Below, in pieces: positions 25,824 to 33,748 of a stretch of 64,000 nt of DNA. The stretch comes from an uncultured Sinobacteraceae bacterium. GTDB lineage: Bacteria; Pseudomonadota; Gammaproteobacteria; Steroidobacterales; Steroidobacteraceae. Made by a program: the position numbers and the translations under genes. The DNA lies in assembly GCA_937902995.1 (NCBI GenBank), contig CALEKY010000124.1, positions 39,578 to 103,577 of the forward strand. The letters run 5' to 3'. Under the pieces are notes generated by a model. It did no database searches. It saw nothing but the letters and a program-made list of their open reading frames with translations, and had not been told where the DNA came from. Numbering within the stretch: the stretch's first letter is position 1; every line of letters begins with the position of its first letter.

Positions 25824-27128
25824 GTGAACGTTCCGAGCGGCCTGATGGCAACACGCAGCGCGACGCGCGAGCAGCGGATTCCCGAGAGGATCGGCAAGTA
25901 CGTCATCGTCAAGGAAGTCGGACGAGGCAGTACCGGCGTCGTTTATCTGTCGCACGATCCGTACTACCGCCGCGACGTTGCGATCAAGGTGTACAACCTC
26001 GAGTCGCAGGACGAGGAACGCGCGCGCGTCACGCGCAAGATGTTCCTCTCGGAAGCGCACATGGTCGGGATGCTGCAGCATCCCAACATCCTGCCCATCT
26101 TCGATGCCGGCGAAGAGGACGGTCACTACTACATCGTCACCGAGCACGTGCACGGTGCGCGGACGCTCTCGGCCTACTGCAAGCCCGACAACCTGCTGCC
26201 GGTCGATGACGTCGTCGAGATCATGTACAAGTGCGCCAAGGCACTGCACTACGCGCACAGCCGCGGCGTGATCCACCGCGACATCAAGCCCTCGAACATC
26301 ATGCTGACCCAGGCCAACGATGTGCGCATCATCGATTTCGGAATCGCGCTCGTCGCCGACTCCGAGATCTCGCGCATCGAAGGCATCGCCGGCAGTCCGT
26401 CTTACATGTCGCCGGAACAAGTTCAGTCGCTGGAGATCACGAATCGCTCGGACCTGTACTCGCTCGGCGCAGTCATGTACGAGTTGCTCACGGGTTTTCG
26501 TCCGTTTCGCGGCGGCAATCTCTCGAAGCTCCTGCATCAGATCGTCTACGCGACCCCGCAACCGATTCATACGCTGCGGCCGGAAATTCCCGAGCTGCTC
26601 GAAGACACGGTGGCCAAGGCATTGCAGAAGGATCCGGCCAAACGCTATCGCAACGGGTTGGAGCTGGCTGCGGACCTCACGCGTGTCCATCAGGCGTTGC
26701 GCGAAGGTGCATCCAAGCTCGATCGTCAGGAGCAGTTCTCCATCCTGCGCACGCTGAAGTTCTTCCACGATTTCTCGCAGTCCGAGATTCTGGAAGTGCT
26801 GCGCGCGAGCACGTGGCAGGACTACGAAGCAGGCGAGGAAATCGTCAAGGAAGGCGAGATGGACGATCGCTTCTACGTGATCGTCTCCGGATCGGTGGCC
26901 GTGATGCGTAACGGCAATCCGGTCGGCGAGCTCGAAGCAGGAGATTGTTTCGGCGAAACGAGTTATGTGCGCGGCGCGAAACGGCTTGCGACGATCAAGG
27001 CGCTCACGAACGTCACGCTCATGAAAGTGAGCTCGACGCTGCTCGAACAGTCTTCCGCATCCTGCCAGCTCCGCTTCAACAAGGTGTTTCTGCGGAATCT
27101 GATTAGCCGGTTGCAGAGTCCCAGCTGA
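25824..27128 (+). CDS. Ser/Thr protein kinase with C-terminal cyclic-nucleotide-binding domain
   Basis: 434-residue soluble protein with no membrane segment. Residues about 24-285 are a Hanks-type kinase: glycine loop VGRGSTGVVYLS, Lys in VAIKVY, catalytic HRDIKPSNIML near 152, metal-binding IDFGIAL, activation-segment GSPSYMSPEQ. Residues about 310-430 form a cNMP-binding/Crp-like domain (FFHDFSQSEILEVL, YEAGEEIVKEGEMDDRFYVIVSGSVAV, FGETSYVRGAKRLATIKA). It is probably a kinase controlled by a cyclic nucleotide. GTG 25824 or ATG 25845 could be the start. It follows pgpA by 27 bases. Confidence 0.9.
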   Translation: MNVPSGLMATRSATREQRIPERIGKYVIVKEVGRGSTGVVYLSHDPYYRRDVAIKVYNLESQDEERARVTRKMFLSEAHMVGMLQHPNILPIFDAGEEDGHYYIVTEHVHGARTLSAYCKPDNLLPVDDVVEIMYKCAKALHYAHSRGVIHRDIKPSNIMLTQANDVRIIDFGIALVADSEISRIEGIAGSPSYMSPEQVQSLEITNRSDLYSLGAVMYELLTGFRPFRGGNLSKLLHQIVYATPQPIHTLRPEIPELLEDTVAKALQKDPAKRYRNGLELAADLTRVHQALREGASKLDRQEQFSILRTLKFFHDFSQSEILEVLRASTWQDYEAGEEIVKEGEMDDRFYVIVSGSVAVMRNGNPVGELEAGDCFGETSYVRGAKRLATIKALTNVTLMKVSSTLLEQSSASCQLRFNKVFLRNLISRLQSPS

Positions 27129-27131
27129 CGC

Positions 27132-27159
27132 TTGGGGCTCGGGGCACGGGGCTTGGGCG
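27132..27159. repeat. Heptad tandem repeat (CTTGGGG type)
   Basis: CTTGGGG, CTCGGGG, CACGGGG, CTTGGGC; 7-bp period, three bases after the kinase stop codon. The rest of the 227-base gap to ribA (27160-27325) shows nothing I recognise. Confidence 0.8.
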
Positions 27160-27325
27160 TGAGAGACGCAGCCGTCCCGGTCGACACGCTTCCTGTGCTT
27201 TAACGAAGTAAGCGCGCTCGGCAATGAGAGTGCTCAATGGAAGCGTATTGATCGCGCTCAGATTCACTTGCGGCTAAGAATCAGTAGGGCAGGGTTTCGC
27301 ACTTCGGGTTCGCGTCGCTGTTCAT

Positions 27326-27353
27326 GGCCCCACGCCCCGAGCCCGAAGCCCTT
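27326..27353. repeat. Heptad tandem repeat at the 3' end of ribA
   Basis: GGCCCCA, CGCCCCG, AGCCCGA, AGCCCTT; 7-bp period on the complementary strand of the G-rich type. It ends two bases before the ribA stop codon. Confidence 0.75.
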
Positions 27354-27355
27354 CT

Positions 27356-28180
27356 CTAAATCTCTTCCGCGTTCTTCAAATCCTCGGGATCTATCCTGTG
27401 CCCCCATCCGCGTTTCGCATCCAGGTAGCGGCGATTGGCGGGGTTTACTCCCGTAACGTGTTTCTCGCGTTGAATGTGGTGCAGGCCGCCGGCTTCTAGA
27501 TGAGCCTGTTTGACAGGGTTATTGCTCATCAAACGCAGCGGTCGATCGCCGCGCAGATAGAGCAGGATTGCCGCAGCATCGCCGAATTCGCGGCTGTCGT
27601 CGGGCAGACCGAGCGAGCGATTCGCTTGATAGGTGTCCTCGCCGCAATCCTGCAACATGTACGTGACGGCCTTTGCCCACAGGCCGATGCCGCGGCCTTC
27701 ATGGCCGCTCATATAGATCACGGCGCCGGTGCCTTCCTGTTCGATGCGCTGAAACGCGCGATCGAGCTGCGGGCCGCATTCGCAACGCTTCGAGCCGAAG
27801 ACATCGCCCGTCAAGCAGCATGAATGAACGCGAACGAGCGGATTCGGATGCTTGCCGAAGTCGCCCAACACGAGCGCGCTATTGACGGACATGTGGCTCG
27901 AGAGCGCGGAGAACAGATGCTGCTCGCCGCGTCCTCGCAACATATCTGCAAGCCGATTGGCTTCCTGTAATTCGGTTTGTCGCACGAACGCGTACCAATG
28001 AAACGTCGTCGGCTGACCGCCGATATTGATCGGCAGGGGAATCGGTCCGAGAACGTTGAGAATCGGCTTGTGCTCGCTCGTCGTTTCCGGCGACAGGAGA
28101 TGGCCGCGCGCGTCGATGCGCACGAGCTTGCCTTCTTCGACGAGCCGCGCGCGGACAGTGGGATCGATGTACGAGAACAT
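27356..28180 (-). CDS. ribA: GTP cyclohydrolase II (catalytic RibA)
   Basis: First step of the pyrimidine branch of riboflavin synthesis. The 274-residue protein has the full zinc site (HSCCLTGDVFGSKRCECG near residue 120) and the catalytic loop MSGHEGRGIGLWAKA near 158, both missing from the RibA-like half of the fusion at 21874-23019. A roughly 70-residue N-terminal extension precedes the core (usual length about 200), so it is somewhat long. It lies 36 bases downstream of dxs on the same strand, which suggests cotranscription of riboflavin and isoprenoid genes. Confidence 0.92.
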   Translation of the reverse strand: MFSYIDPTVRARLVEEGKLVRIDARGHLLSPETTSEHKPILNVLGPIPLPINIGGQPTTFHWYAFVRQTELQEANRLADMLRGRGEQHLFSALSSHMSVNSALVLGDFGKHPNPLVRVHSCCLTGDVFGSKRCECGPQLDRAFQRIEQEGTGAVIYMSGHEGRGIGLWAKAVTYMLQDCGEDTYQANRSLGLPDDSREFGDAAAILLYLRGDRPLRLMSNNPVKQAHLEAGGLHHIQREKHVTGVNPANRRYLDAKRGWGHRIDPEDLKNAEEI

Positions 28181-28216
28181 GTTTTCGAGCGGATAGCGCG
28201 GCGGCCTACGGCCCGA

Positions 28217-30094
28217 TCACGAAACCGCGCGCGCGGGTAATTTCCACCAACGCTGGATCGCGTTTTCGATCGAGGCCGTATCGAGCCCTGCCATCGCGAG
28301 ACAATCTTCGCGCGAACCGTGCTCGATGAATCGGTCCGGAATGCCGAGCTGCAAAGTCGGCAATACGTGCCCATGCGCAGCGAGACATTCGATGACGGCG
28401 CTGCCGGCGCCGCCTGCGACGGCGTTTTCTTCCACCGTGATCAAGGCGCGATGTGTGGCAGCCATTTCAAGGAGCGCGGCTTCATCGAGCGGCTTGATGA
28501 AACGCAGATTGATGAGCGTCGCGTCCAAGCGTTCGGCGATACGCTCGCAAGCCGCGACCATCGTGCCGACGGCCACGATCGCAAGGCCGCTGCGGCCGAC
28601 GCGCCGTTGTTGCAGCTTGCCGATCGGCAGAGTCGTCATCTCTTTTTCGATCGGAACGCCCGGGCCCTGACCGCGCGGATAACGGATCGCAGCGGGCATC
28701 TGCGACTGCAAGCCCGTCCAAAGCATCTGGCGACATTCGTTCTCGTCGGCGGGCGCCATGACGATCAGATTCGGAATGCACCGCAGGTACGACAGGTCGT
28801 AACTGCCTTGATGAGTCGCGCCGTCGCCGCCCACCAATCCGGCGCGATCGATCGCGAACGTCACCGGCAGCTTCTGCAGCGCGACGTCGTGGATGAGCTG
28901 GTCGTAAGCGCGCTGGAGGAACGTCGAGTAAATGGCAACGACCGGCTTCATGCCTTCGCATGCGAGCCCGGCCGCGAACGTCACGGCATGTTGCTCGGCA
29001 ATCGCGACATCGAAGTAGCGATCCGGGAAGCGCTTCGAGAACTCGACCATCCCGGAGCCTTCGCGCATGGCCGGCGTGATGCCTACCACTCTCGGATCGC
29101 GCTCGGCGGCGTCGCAAAGCCACTGGCCGAAGATCTGCGAATAGCTGGGGCCGGTGGTTTTCTCCTTGAAGATGACCCCTTTCTTGGCGTCGAACGGCCC
29201 CGGTCCATGCCATTTGATCGGATCGGCTTCGGCGGGCGCGTATCCCTTACCCTTGCGCGTGATCACGTGCAGGAACTGCGGGCCCTTCAGGTCGCGCAGA
29301 TTCTTGAGCGTGGCGACCAGAGCGTTGAGATCGTGGCCGTCGATGGGGCCGATGTAGTTGAAGCCCATCTCTTCGAAGATCGTCCCGGGCAGGACCATGC
29401 CCTTCATGTGTTCTTCGGAGCGTCGCGCGAGCTCCCACACGGTCGGCATCCGACGCAATACTTTCTTGCCGCCCTCGCGCAGCGTCGCATACAGCTTTCC
29501 CGACAAGACCCGCGCGAAATAGTTGGAGAACGCGCCGACGTTCTCCGAGATGGACATGTCGTTGTCGTTCAGGATCACGAGCAGATTCACGTCCAGGCTG
29601 CCCGCGTGATTCAGCGCTTCGAAGGCCATGCCGGCGCTCAGCGCGCCGTCGCCGATCACAGCGACGACACGGCGCCTTTCTCCGGCACGCTCGGCTGCGA
29701 TGGCCATGCCGAGCGCGGCGCTGATCGAGGTGCTCGAATGACCGACGCCGAACGTGTCGTAGGGACTTTCGTAGCGCGAAGGGAAGGGCGCCAGTCCGTC
29801 CTTCATCTTGATCGTCCGCAGACGATCGCGCCGGCCGGTGAGCACTTTGTGGGGATAGGCCTGATGGCCGACGTCCCAGACGAGACGGTCGTGCGGCGTA
29901 TCGAACACGTAGTGAAGCGCAACCGTCAGCTCGACCGTCCCGAGCCCGGCCGCGAAATGCCCGCCCATCTGGCTGACCGTATCGATGAGGTACTGCCGCA
30001 ACTCCGAGGCGACCTGAGGGAGGGCATTGGCCGGCACTGCTCGCAAATCCGCGGGCGTGTCGAGCGTGGAGAGCAGCGGGTACGCGTTCGTCAT
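28217..30094 (-). CDS. dxs: 1-deoxy-D-xylulose-5-phosphate synthase
   Basis: TPP-dependent enzyme joining pyruvate and glyceraldehyde 3-phosphate, the entry to the MEP isoprenoid pathway. The 625-residue length is standard. Motifs: GHQAYPHKVLTGRRD, the TPP-binding GDGALSAGMAFEALNHAG near residue 155, and the transketolase pyrimidine-domain FAIDRAGLVGGDGATHQGSYDLSYLR near 415. ispA lies upstream on the same strand but is separated by a 295-base gap containing heptad repeats. Confidence 0.96.
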   Translation of the reverse strand: MTNAYPLLSTLDTPADLRAVPANALPQVASELRQYLIDTVSQMGGHFAAGLGTVELTVALHYVFDTPHDRLVWDVGHQAYPHKVLTGRRDRLRTIKMKDGLAPFPSRYESPYDTFGVGHSSTSISAALGMAIAAERAGERRRVVAVIGDGALSAGMAFEALNHAGSLDVNLLVILNDNDMSISENVGAFSNYFARVLSGKLYATLREGGKKVLRRMPTVWELARRSEEHMKGMVLPGTIFEEMGFNYIGPIDGHDLNALVATLKNLRDLKGPQFLHVITRKGKGYAPAEADPIKWHGPGPFDAKKGVIFKEKTTGPSYSQIFGQWLCDAAERDPRVVGITPAMREGSGMVEFSKRFPDRYFDVAIAEQHAVTFAAGLACEGMKPVVAIYSTFLQRAYDQLIHDVALQKLPVTFAIDRAGLVGGDGATHQGSYDLSYLRCIPNLIVMAPADENECRQMLWTGLQSQMPAAIRYPRGQGPGVPIEKEMTTLPIGKLQQRRVGRSGLAIVAVGTMVAACERIAERLDATLINLRFIKPLDEAALLEMAATHRALITVEENAVAGGAGSAVIECLAAHGHVLPTLQLGIPDRFIEHGSREDCLAMAGLDTASIENAIQRWWKLPARAVS

Positions 30095-30152
30095 CTTGGA
30101 GCGCAGTCTACCGTAATCCGAAGGCTGCGTTTCTTTCGGGCTGTGGGGGGGG

Positions 30153-30187
30153 CTCGGGGCTTGGGGCTCGGGGCCTGGGGCTCGAGT
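30153..30187. repeat. Heptad tandem repeat (CTCGGGG type) upstream of dxs
   Basis: CTCGGGG, CTTGGGG, CTCGGGG, CCTGGGG, CTCGAGT in perfect 7-bp register, preceded by a run of eight G. The remaining gap 30188-30367 has no recognisable gene. A second, weaker C-rich heptad run at about 30368-30391 reaches the ispA stop codon. Confidence 0.85.
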
Positions 30188-30389
30188 AAGAACGACGCCA
30201 CCTTCTCACTACGCAGGCGGTGCGTGCCGCGGCGCTACGAAGTCGTACTAAAGGTAGGAGGTAGAACGTGCACTTGCGAGATTCACTACCCCCTCACATG
30301 CGAATCTCTATTCAGCTCCAGCGCCAGATGCTCGGGACGGGCGCGCTTGGCGGTTATAGCTCTCTTTCCCCATGCCCCAAGCCCGGCCC

Positions 30390-31298
30390 TCAGTGCTTCC
30401 TAAGCACTAGCCACTCCGACACGGCCACGAGCGGCGCGGCATTCGGGCCGAGGATTTCGATGGCCTTCAACGCGCGTGCATGGAGCTGATGCAGGCGCTT
30501 GCGAGCGGCGTCAACGCCGGCGACTGCGGGATAGGTGGGTTTGGCCAGCTTGATGTCCGAACGGATCGGTTTGCCGATCACCGCCTCGTCGCCTTCGATG
30601 TCCAGCAGATCGTCCTGGATTTGGAAAGCGAGACCGAGATCGAGCGCGTAGCGGTTCAGCGCGTCGTGAACCTGCGGCGAGATTTCCGGAGCGCAGGCTG
30701 CCGCCATCATGACGCTCGCGTGGATCAGCGCACCGGTTTTGCGGTTGTGCATCTCCTCGACGGCTTCGAGAGAAAGCTTCTGTCCGTTGGCCGCCAGGTC
30801 GAGGGCCTGACCGCCGGCCATCCCAGAGGTGCCGCTGCCTTTGGCGAGCAACTCGACCAATCTCAGCCGGACGTGCGGCTCGGGGGGGAGCCCCGGTCCG
30901 TTGGCGAGCACCTGAAATGCCAGTACCTGCAGCGAATCGCCCACAAGGATCGCCGTGGCTTCGTCGAATGCCTTGTGGCACGTCGGTTTTCCGCGCCGCA
31001 GGTCGTCGTTGTCCATGGCCGGCAGATCGTCGTGCACGAGCGAGTACGCGTGGATGAACTCGACCGCGCATGCAGCGCCGTCGACCGCCGATTCAGGCAG
31101 ACCCAAGGCGCGCGCTGTCGCGTAGACGAGCACGGGCCGTACGCGTTTACCGCCGCCGAGCACGCTATAGCGCAGTGCGGCATGCAGTCGCTCGGGCTTC
31201 TCGTTCGCCGGCGGCAGGCGGGCATCGAGCTCGGCTTCGATGCGGGATTGCCAGCTCGCGAGCTGGCTGGCGAAAGACTCGTAAGCTGATGTCGTCAC
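30390..31298 (-). CDS. ispA: Farnesyl diphosphate synthase (polyprenyl synthase family)
   Basis: Condenses IPP with DMAPP and GPP to farnesyl diphosphate. From the GTG at 31298 the protein has 302 residues. It has the first aspartate-rich motif LVHDDLPAMDNDDLRRG near residue 88, the second FQIQDDLLDIEGD near 225, and GGGKRVRPVLVYA near 50. The GTG overlaps the xseB stop as GTGA, so the two are coupled; the longer open frame runs into xseB in another frame. Neighbours xseB and dxs form a classic set. Confidence 0.94.
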   Translation of the reverse strand: MTTSAYESFASQLASWQSRIEAELDARLPPANEKPERLHAALRYSVLGGGKRVRPVLVYATARALGLPESAVDGAACAVEFIHAYSLVHDDLPAMDNDDLRRGKPTCHKAFDEATAILVGDSLQVLAFQVLANGPGLPPEPHVRLRLVELLAKGSGTSGMAGGQALDLAANGQKLSLEAVEEMHNRKTGALIHASVMMAAACAPEISPQVHDALNRYALDLGLAFQIQDDLLDIEGDEAVIGKPIRSDIKLAKPTYPAVAGVDAARKRLHQLHARALKAIEILGPNAAPLVAVSEWLVLRKH

Positions 31299-31588
31299 GC
31301 GTCTGGATCTTCGTTCGCTGCGAAGGGTGCAGTCTCGAAGTCGCCGGTGCCGCTCTTGCGCATCAGGATCTCGACTTTCTGCTCGGCTTGCTTGAGCGCA
31401 GCCTGACAGGCTCGTGTGAGCTGCACGCCGCGTTCGAAATGTTTGAGGGACTCGTCGAGCGTCAGATCGCCGGCTTCCAGTTTCTCGACGATGCTTTCGA
31501 GCTCGGCGAGCGCACGTTCGAAGTCGACGGCGTTGCCGGCAGGATTGTCCGGTGTCTGCTCGGGAGATTGTGCTTTCTGTGTGGCCAC
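31295..31588 (-). CDS. xseB: Exodeoxyribonuclease VII small subunit
   Basis: Small subunit of exonuclease VII, which degrades single-stranded DNA. The core DFERALAELESIVEKLEAGDLTLDESLKHFERGVQLTRACQAALKQAEQKVEIL is unmistakable. I choose the GTG at 31588 (97 residues, about 20 residues before the core, as in the family). An in-frame ATG at 31714 would add 42 unrelated residues and overlap the rubrerythrin promoter elements at 31702-31730. No good Shine-Dalgarno supports either start, so the N-terminus stays uncertain. Confidence 0.88.
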   Translation of the reverse strand: MATQKAQSPEQTPDNPAGNAVDFERALAELESIVEKLEAGDLTLDESLKHFERGVQLTRACQAALKQAEQKVEILMRKSGTGDFETAPFAANEDPDA

Positions 31589-31701
31589 GAGTGCGTGAAG
31601 CGGGGCAGATGGCAAGGGGCCGCAAGCTTGCAGTGCGCGTGCAGCCGGGTCAATCCAGCCGCAGCGCGCGTCGCCGGTCAGGACGACAGCGGTTTCTAAC
31701 G

Positions 31702-31730
31702 TTGACTTGCTCATGGGGCAGGACTAGATT
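31702..31730 (+). promoter_or_regulatory. Sigma-70-like promoter of the rubrerythrin gene
   Basis: TTGACT (-35, 31702-31707), a 17-base spacer, and TAGATT (-10, 31725-31730), pointing to rubrerythrin. The predicted start of transcription near 31737 falls at the left edge of the palindrome at 31740-31756. Confidence 0.6.
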
Positions 31731-31739
31731 TTCCCCGCG

Positions 31740-31756
31740 ATTAGACTTGGTCTAAT
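31740..31756. promoter_or_regulatory. Perfect 7-3-7 palindrome, candidate operator for rubrerythrin
   Basis: ATTAGACTTGGTCTAAT: ATTAGAC and its exact complement around TTG. It sits just downstream of the -10 element, where a bound repressor would block initiation. Size and symmetry fit a dimeric redox regulator (Rrf2, Fur/PerR or similar), but I cannot assign one. Confidence 0.65.
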
Positions 31757-31781
31757 GGATGATCCCACCGAGGTACTTGCC

Positions 31782-32204
31782 ATGAAGAATTTGAAGGGCA
31801 CGAAGACGGAGCAAAACCTGAAGGACGCGTTCGCCGGGGAATCCCAGGCCAACCGTCGTTACCTCTATTTCGCGGCCAAGGCCGACGTGGAGGGCTACAA
31901 CGACGTCGCTGCGGTGTTCCGCTCGACCGCGGAAGGCGAGACGGGCCATGCGCATGGTCACTTGGAATACCTGGAAGCCGTGGGCGATCCGGCCACGGGC
32001 CTGCCGATCGGTGCGACCGCCGACAACCTGAAGGCAGCGATCGCCGGCGAAACACACGAGTACACGGATATGTATCCGGGCATGGCGAAGCAAGCGCGCG
32101 AAGAGGGCTTCGACGAGATCGCCGACTGGTTCGAGACGTTGGCGAAAGCGGAGCGCTCGCACGCCAATCGTTTCCAGAAGGCGCTCGATACGCTCGGCGC
32201 CTAA
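31782..32204 (+). CDS. Rubrerythrin (diiron ferritin-like domain)
   Basis: 140-residue ferritin-like protein that reduces peroxide at a diiron centre. The diiron ligands lie in LKDAFAGESQANRRYLYFA, STAEGETGHAHGHLEYL, AIAGETHEYTDMYPGMA and LAKAERSHANRFQKAL. The C-terminal rubredoxin domain of classical rubrerythrin is absent, so electrons must come from a separate partner. ATG 31782 is chosen because GAGG lies 8 bases upstream; an ATG at 31755 sits in the operator. It is followed by an iron-sulfur protein and a DUF3501 gene. Confidence 0.92.
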   Translation: MKNLKGTKTEQNLKDAFAGESQANRRYLYFAAKADVEGYNDVAAVFRSTAEGETGHAHGHLEYLEAVGDPATGLPIGATADNLKAAIAGETHEYTDMYPGMAKQAREEGFDEIADWFETLAKAERSHANRFQKALDTLGA

Positions 32205-32238
32205 GCGGAAAGCAGCTTAGTCTCAAGCTTCGACGAAC

Positions 32239-32265
32239 AGCAGCCGGCGCCGAACGCCGGCTGCT
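32239..32265 (+). terminator. Perfect 11-bp hairpin between rubrerythrin and the Fe-S gene
   Basis: AGCAGCCGGCG and its complement with loop CCGAA, followed by TCGTTT. The short, impure T-run suggests partial termination, which would make rubrerythrin more abundant than the two downstream proteins. Confidence 0.6.
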
Positions 32266-32329
32266 TCGTTTGGGTCAAGGCACGGCTGGCCCAGACGCCT
32301 TCGGCTCCCATGCAAACAGGTTTTGAGAC

Positions 32330-33685
32330 GTGACAGAAAAGACTGCAGCAGCACCTGGCGCGCGCGAGGGCAGCCTCGACGCACCGATTCGGCATCCGAT
32401 TCGCTGGCAAGACGCCGAATTCTGGAACGAAGAATCGCTCTTCAAAGAGCTCGAACGCGTGTTCGACATCTGCCACGGCTGCCGGCGGTGCTTCAGCCTG
32501 TGCAATTCCTTCCCGACGCTGTTCGACGCGATCGACGAATCGAGCACCGGCGAGCTCGATGCGGTCGACAAGAAGGTTTACTGGAAAGTCGTCGATCACT
32601 GCTATCTGTGCGACATGTGCTACATGACCAAGTGTCCGTACGTGCCGCCACATCCTTGGAATGTCGACTTTCCGCACCTGATGCTTCGCGCGAAGGCGGT
32701 CAAGTTCAAGACGCAGCCGGTCGCGAGGCGCGACAAACTGCTGAGCTCGACGGATTTGGTCGGCTCGCTGGCGGGCATTCCGGTCGTCGCCGAAGTCGTG
32801 AATGCGGTCAACAAGACGGCGTTCGGTCGCAAGATGCTCGACAAGACGCTCGGCGTACATCCCGAGGCGCCCGTCCCGGCTTATCACAGCAAGACGTATC
32901 GCAAGCGGCACGCACGTGCAGATCATCCGACGCTCGAGGCAAGACCCACAGCGGAGACGAAGGGGCGCGTCGTGCTCTTCACGACGTGTTACGGCAATCG
33001 CAACGAGCCCGATCTTTGCGAGGATCTCACTGCCGTCTTCGAGCACAACGGCATTCCGGTGACTGTGGTGACACAGGAGCGCTGCTGCGGTATGCCGAAG
33101 CTCGAGCTCGGCGATCTCGATGCGATCAAGGCGCTCAAGGAAGCGAACATCCCGGCGCTCGCGGCGAAGGTCGACGAAGGTTGGGACATCGTCACGCCGA
33201 TTCCTTCTTGCACGCTGATGTTCAAACAAGAGTTGCCGCTCTTGTTCCCGGACGATCCGCTCGTGAAGAAGGTGCAGGACGCGATGTTCGATCCGTTCGA
33301 GTACCTGTGGCTGCGCCATAAAGCCGGGTTGCTCGACACGAATTTCCCGAAACGGCTCGGCAAGATCAGCTACCACGTGCCGTGCCATCTGCGCGTGCAG
33401 AATCTGGGTCTGAAGACCCGCGACGTGTTGATGCTCGTGCCGGGCACGGAGGTCGAGGCGATCGAGCGGTGCTCGGGTCACAACGGCACCTACGGCGTGA
33501 AGCGCGAGTATCGCGACATTTCGATGAAGATCGGCCGTCCCGTCATTCGTCGCGTCAACGACGCCGGCGCCGATCACTATGCCAGCGACTGTCCGATGGC
33601 CGGACATCAGATCGAGTCGGGGCTCGAGCCGCGGCGGGAACCGACGCACCCGCTCAAGTTGTTACGCATGGCGTACGGCATTTGA
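32330..33685 (+). CDS. Fe-S protein with two CCG domains (GlpC / heterodisulfide-reductase-like)
   Basis: 451-residue soluble oxidoreductase subunit. Two 4Fe-4S ferredoxin motifs (FDICHGCRRCFSLCNSFP near residue 47 and DHCYLCDMCYMTKCPYVPPH near 90) precede two cysteine-rich CCG domains (TTCYGN then QERCCGMPKLE and PSCTLMFKQE; VPCHLRVQN then ERCSGHNGTYG and SDCPMAGHQ). The architecture matches GlpC and HdrB/LutA-like electron carriers. In many proteobacteria this protein travels with rubrerythrin and DUF3501, so I infer it is rubrerythrin's electron donor. No flavin or NAD domain is seen. Confidence 0.88.
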   Translation: MTEKTAAAPGAREGSLDAPIRHPIRWQDAEFWNEESLFKELERVFDICHGCRRCFSLCNSFPTLFDAIDESSTGELDAVDKKVYWKVVDHCYLCDMCYMTKCPYVPPHPWNVDFPHLMLRAKAVKFKTQPVARRDKLLSSTDLVGSLAGIPVVAEVVNAVNKTAFGRKMLDKTLGVHPEAPVPAYHSKTYRKRHARADHPTLEARPTAETKGRVVLFTTCYGNRNEPDLCEDLTAVFEHNGIPVTVVTQERCCGMPKLELGDLDAIKALKEANIPALAAKVDEGWDIVTPIPSCTLMFKQELPLLFPDDPLVKKVQDAMFDPFEYLWLRHKAGLLDTNFPKRLGKISYHVPCHLRVQNLGLKTRDVLMLVPGTEVEAIERCSGHNGTYGVKREYRDISMKIGRPVIRRVNDAGADHYASDCPMAGHQIESGLEPRREPTHPLKLLRMAYGI

Positions 33686-33748
33686 GGCAGCGGAGAGCTG
33701 CTCTCCCGACGCAAGGCCACTCACCGAATCACACGTGCAGGTTGCAAC

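Noticed and set aside
25296..27224. 642-codon open frame opposite thiL end, pgpA and the kinase gene
   Set aside because: Antisense to three recognisable genes; no domain of its own.
28319..30403. 694-codon open frame opposite dxs
   Set aside because: Antisense to a motif-complete dxs; low-complexity Arg-rich translation.
31589..31714. 42-residue N-terminal extension of XseB
   Set aside because: Not similar to XseB, and the ATG lies between the rubrerythrin -35 and -10 elements; family length favours the GTG at 31588. Not fully excluded.
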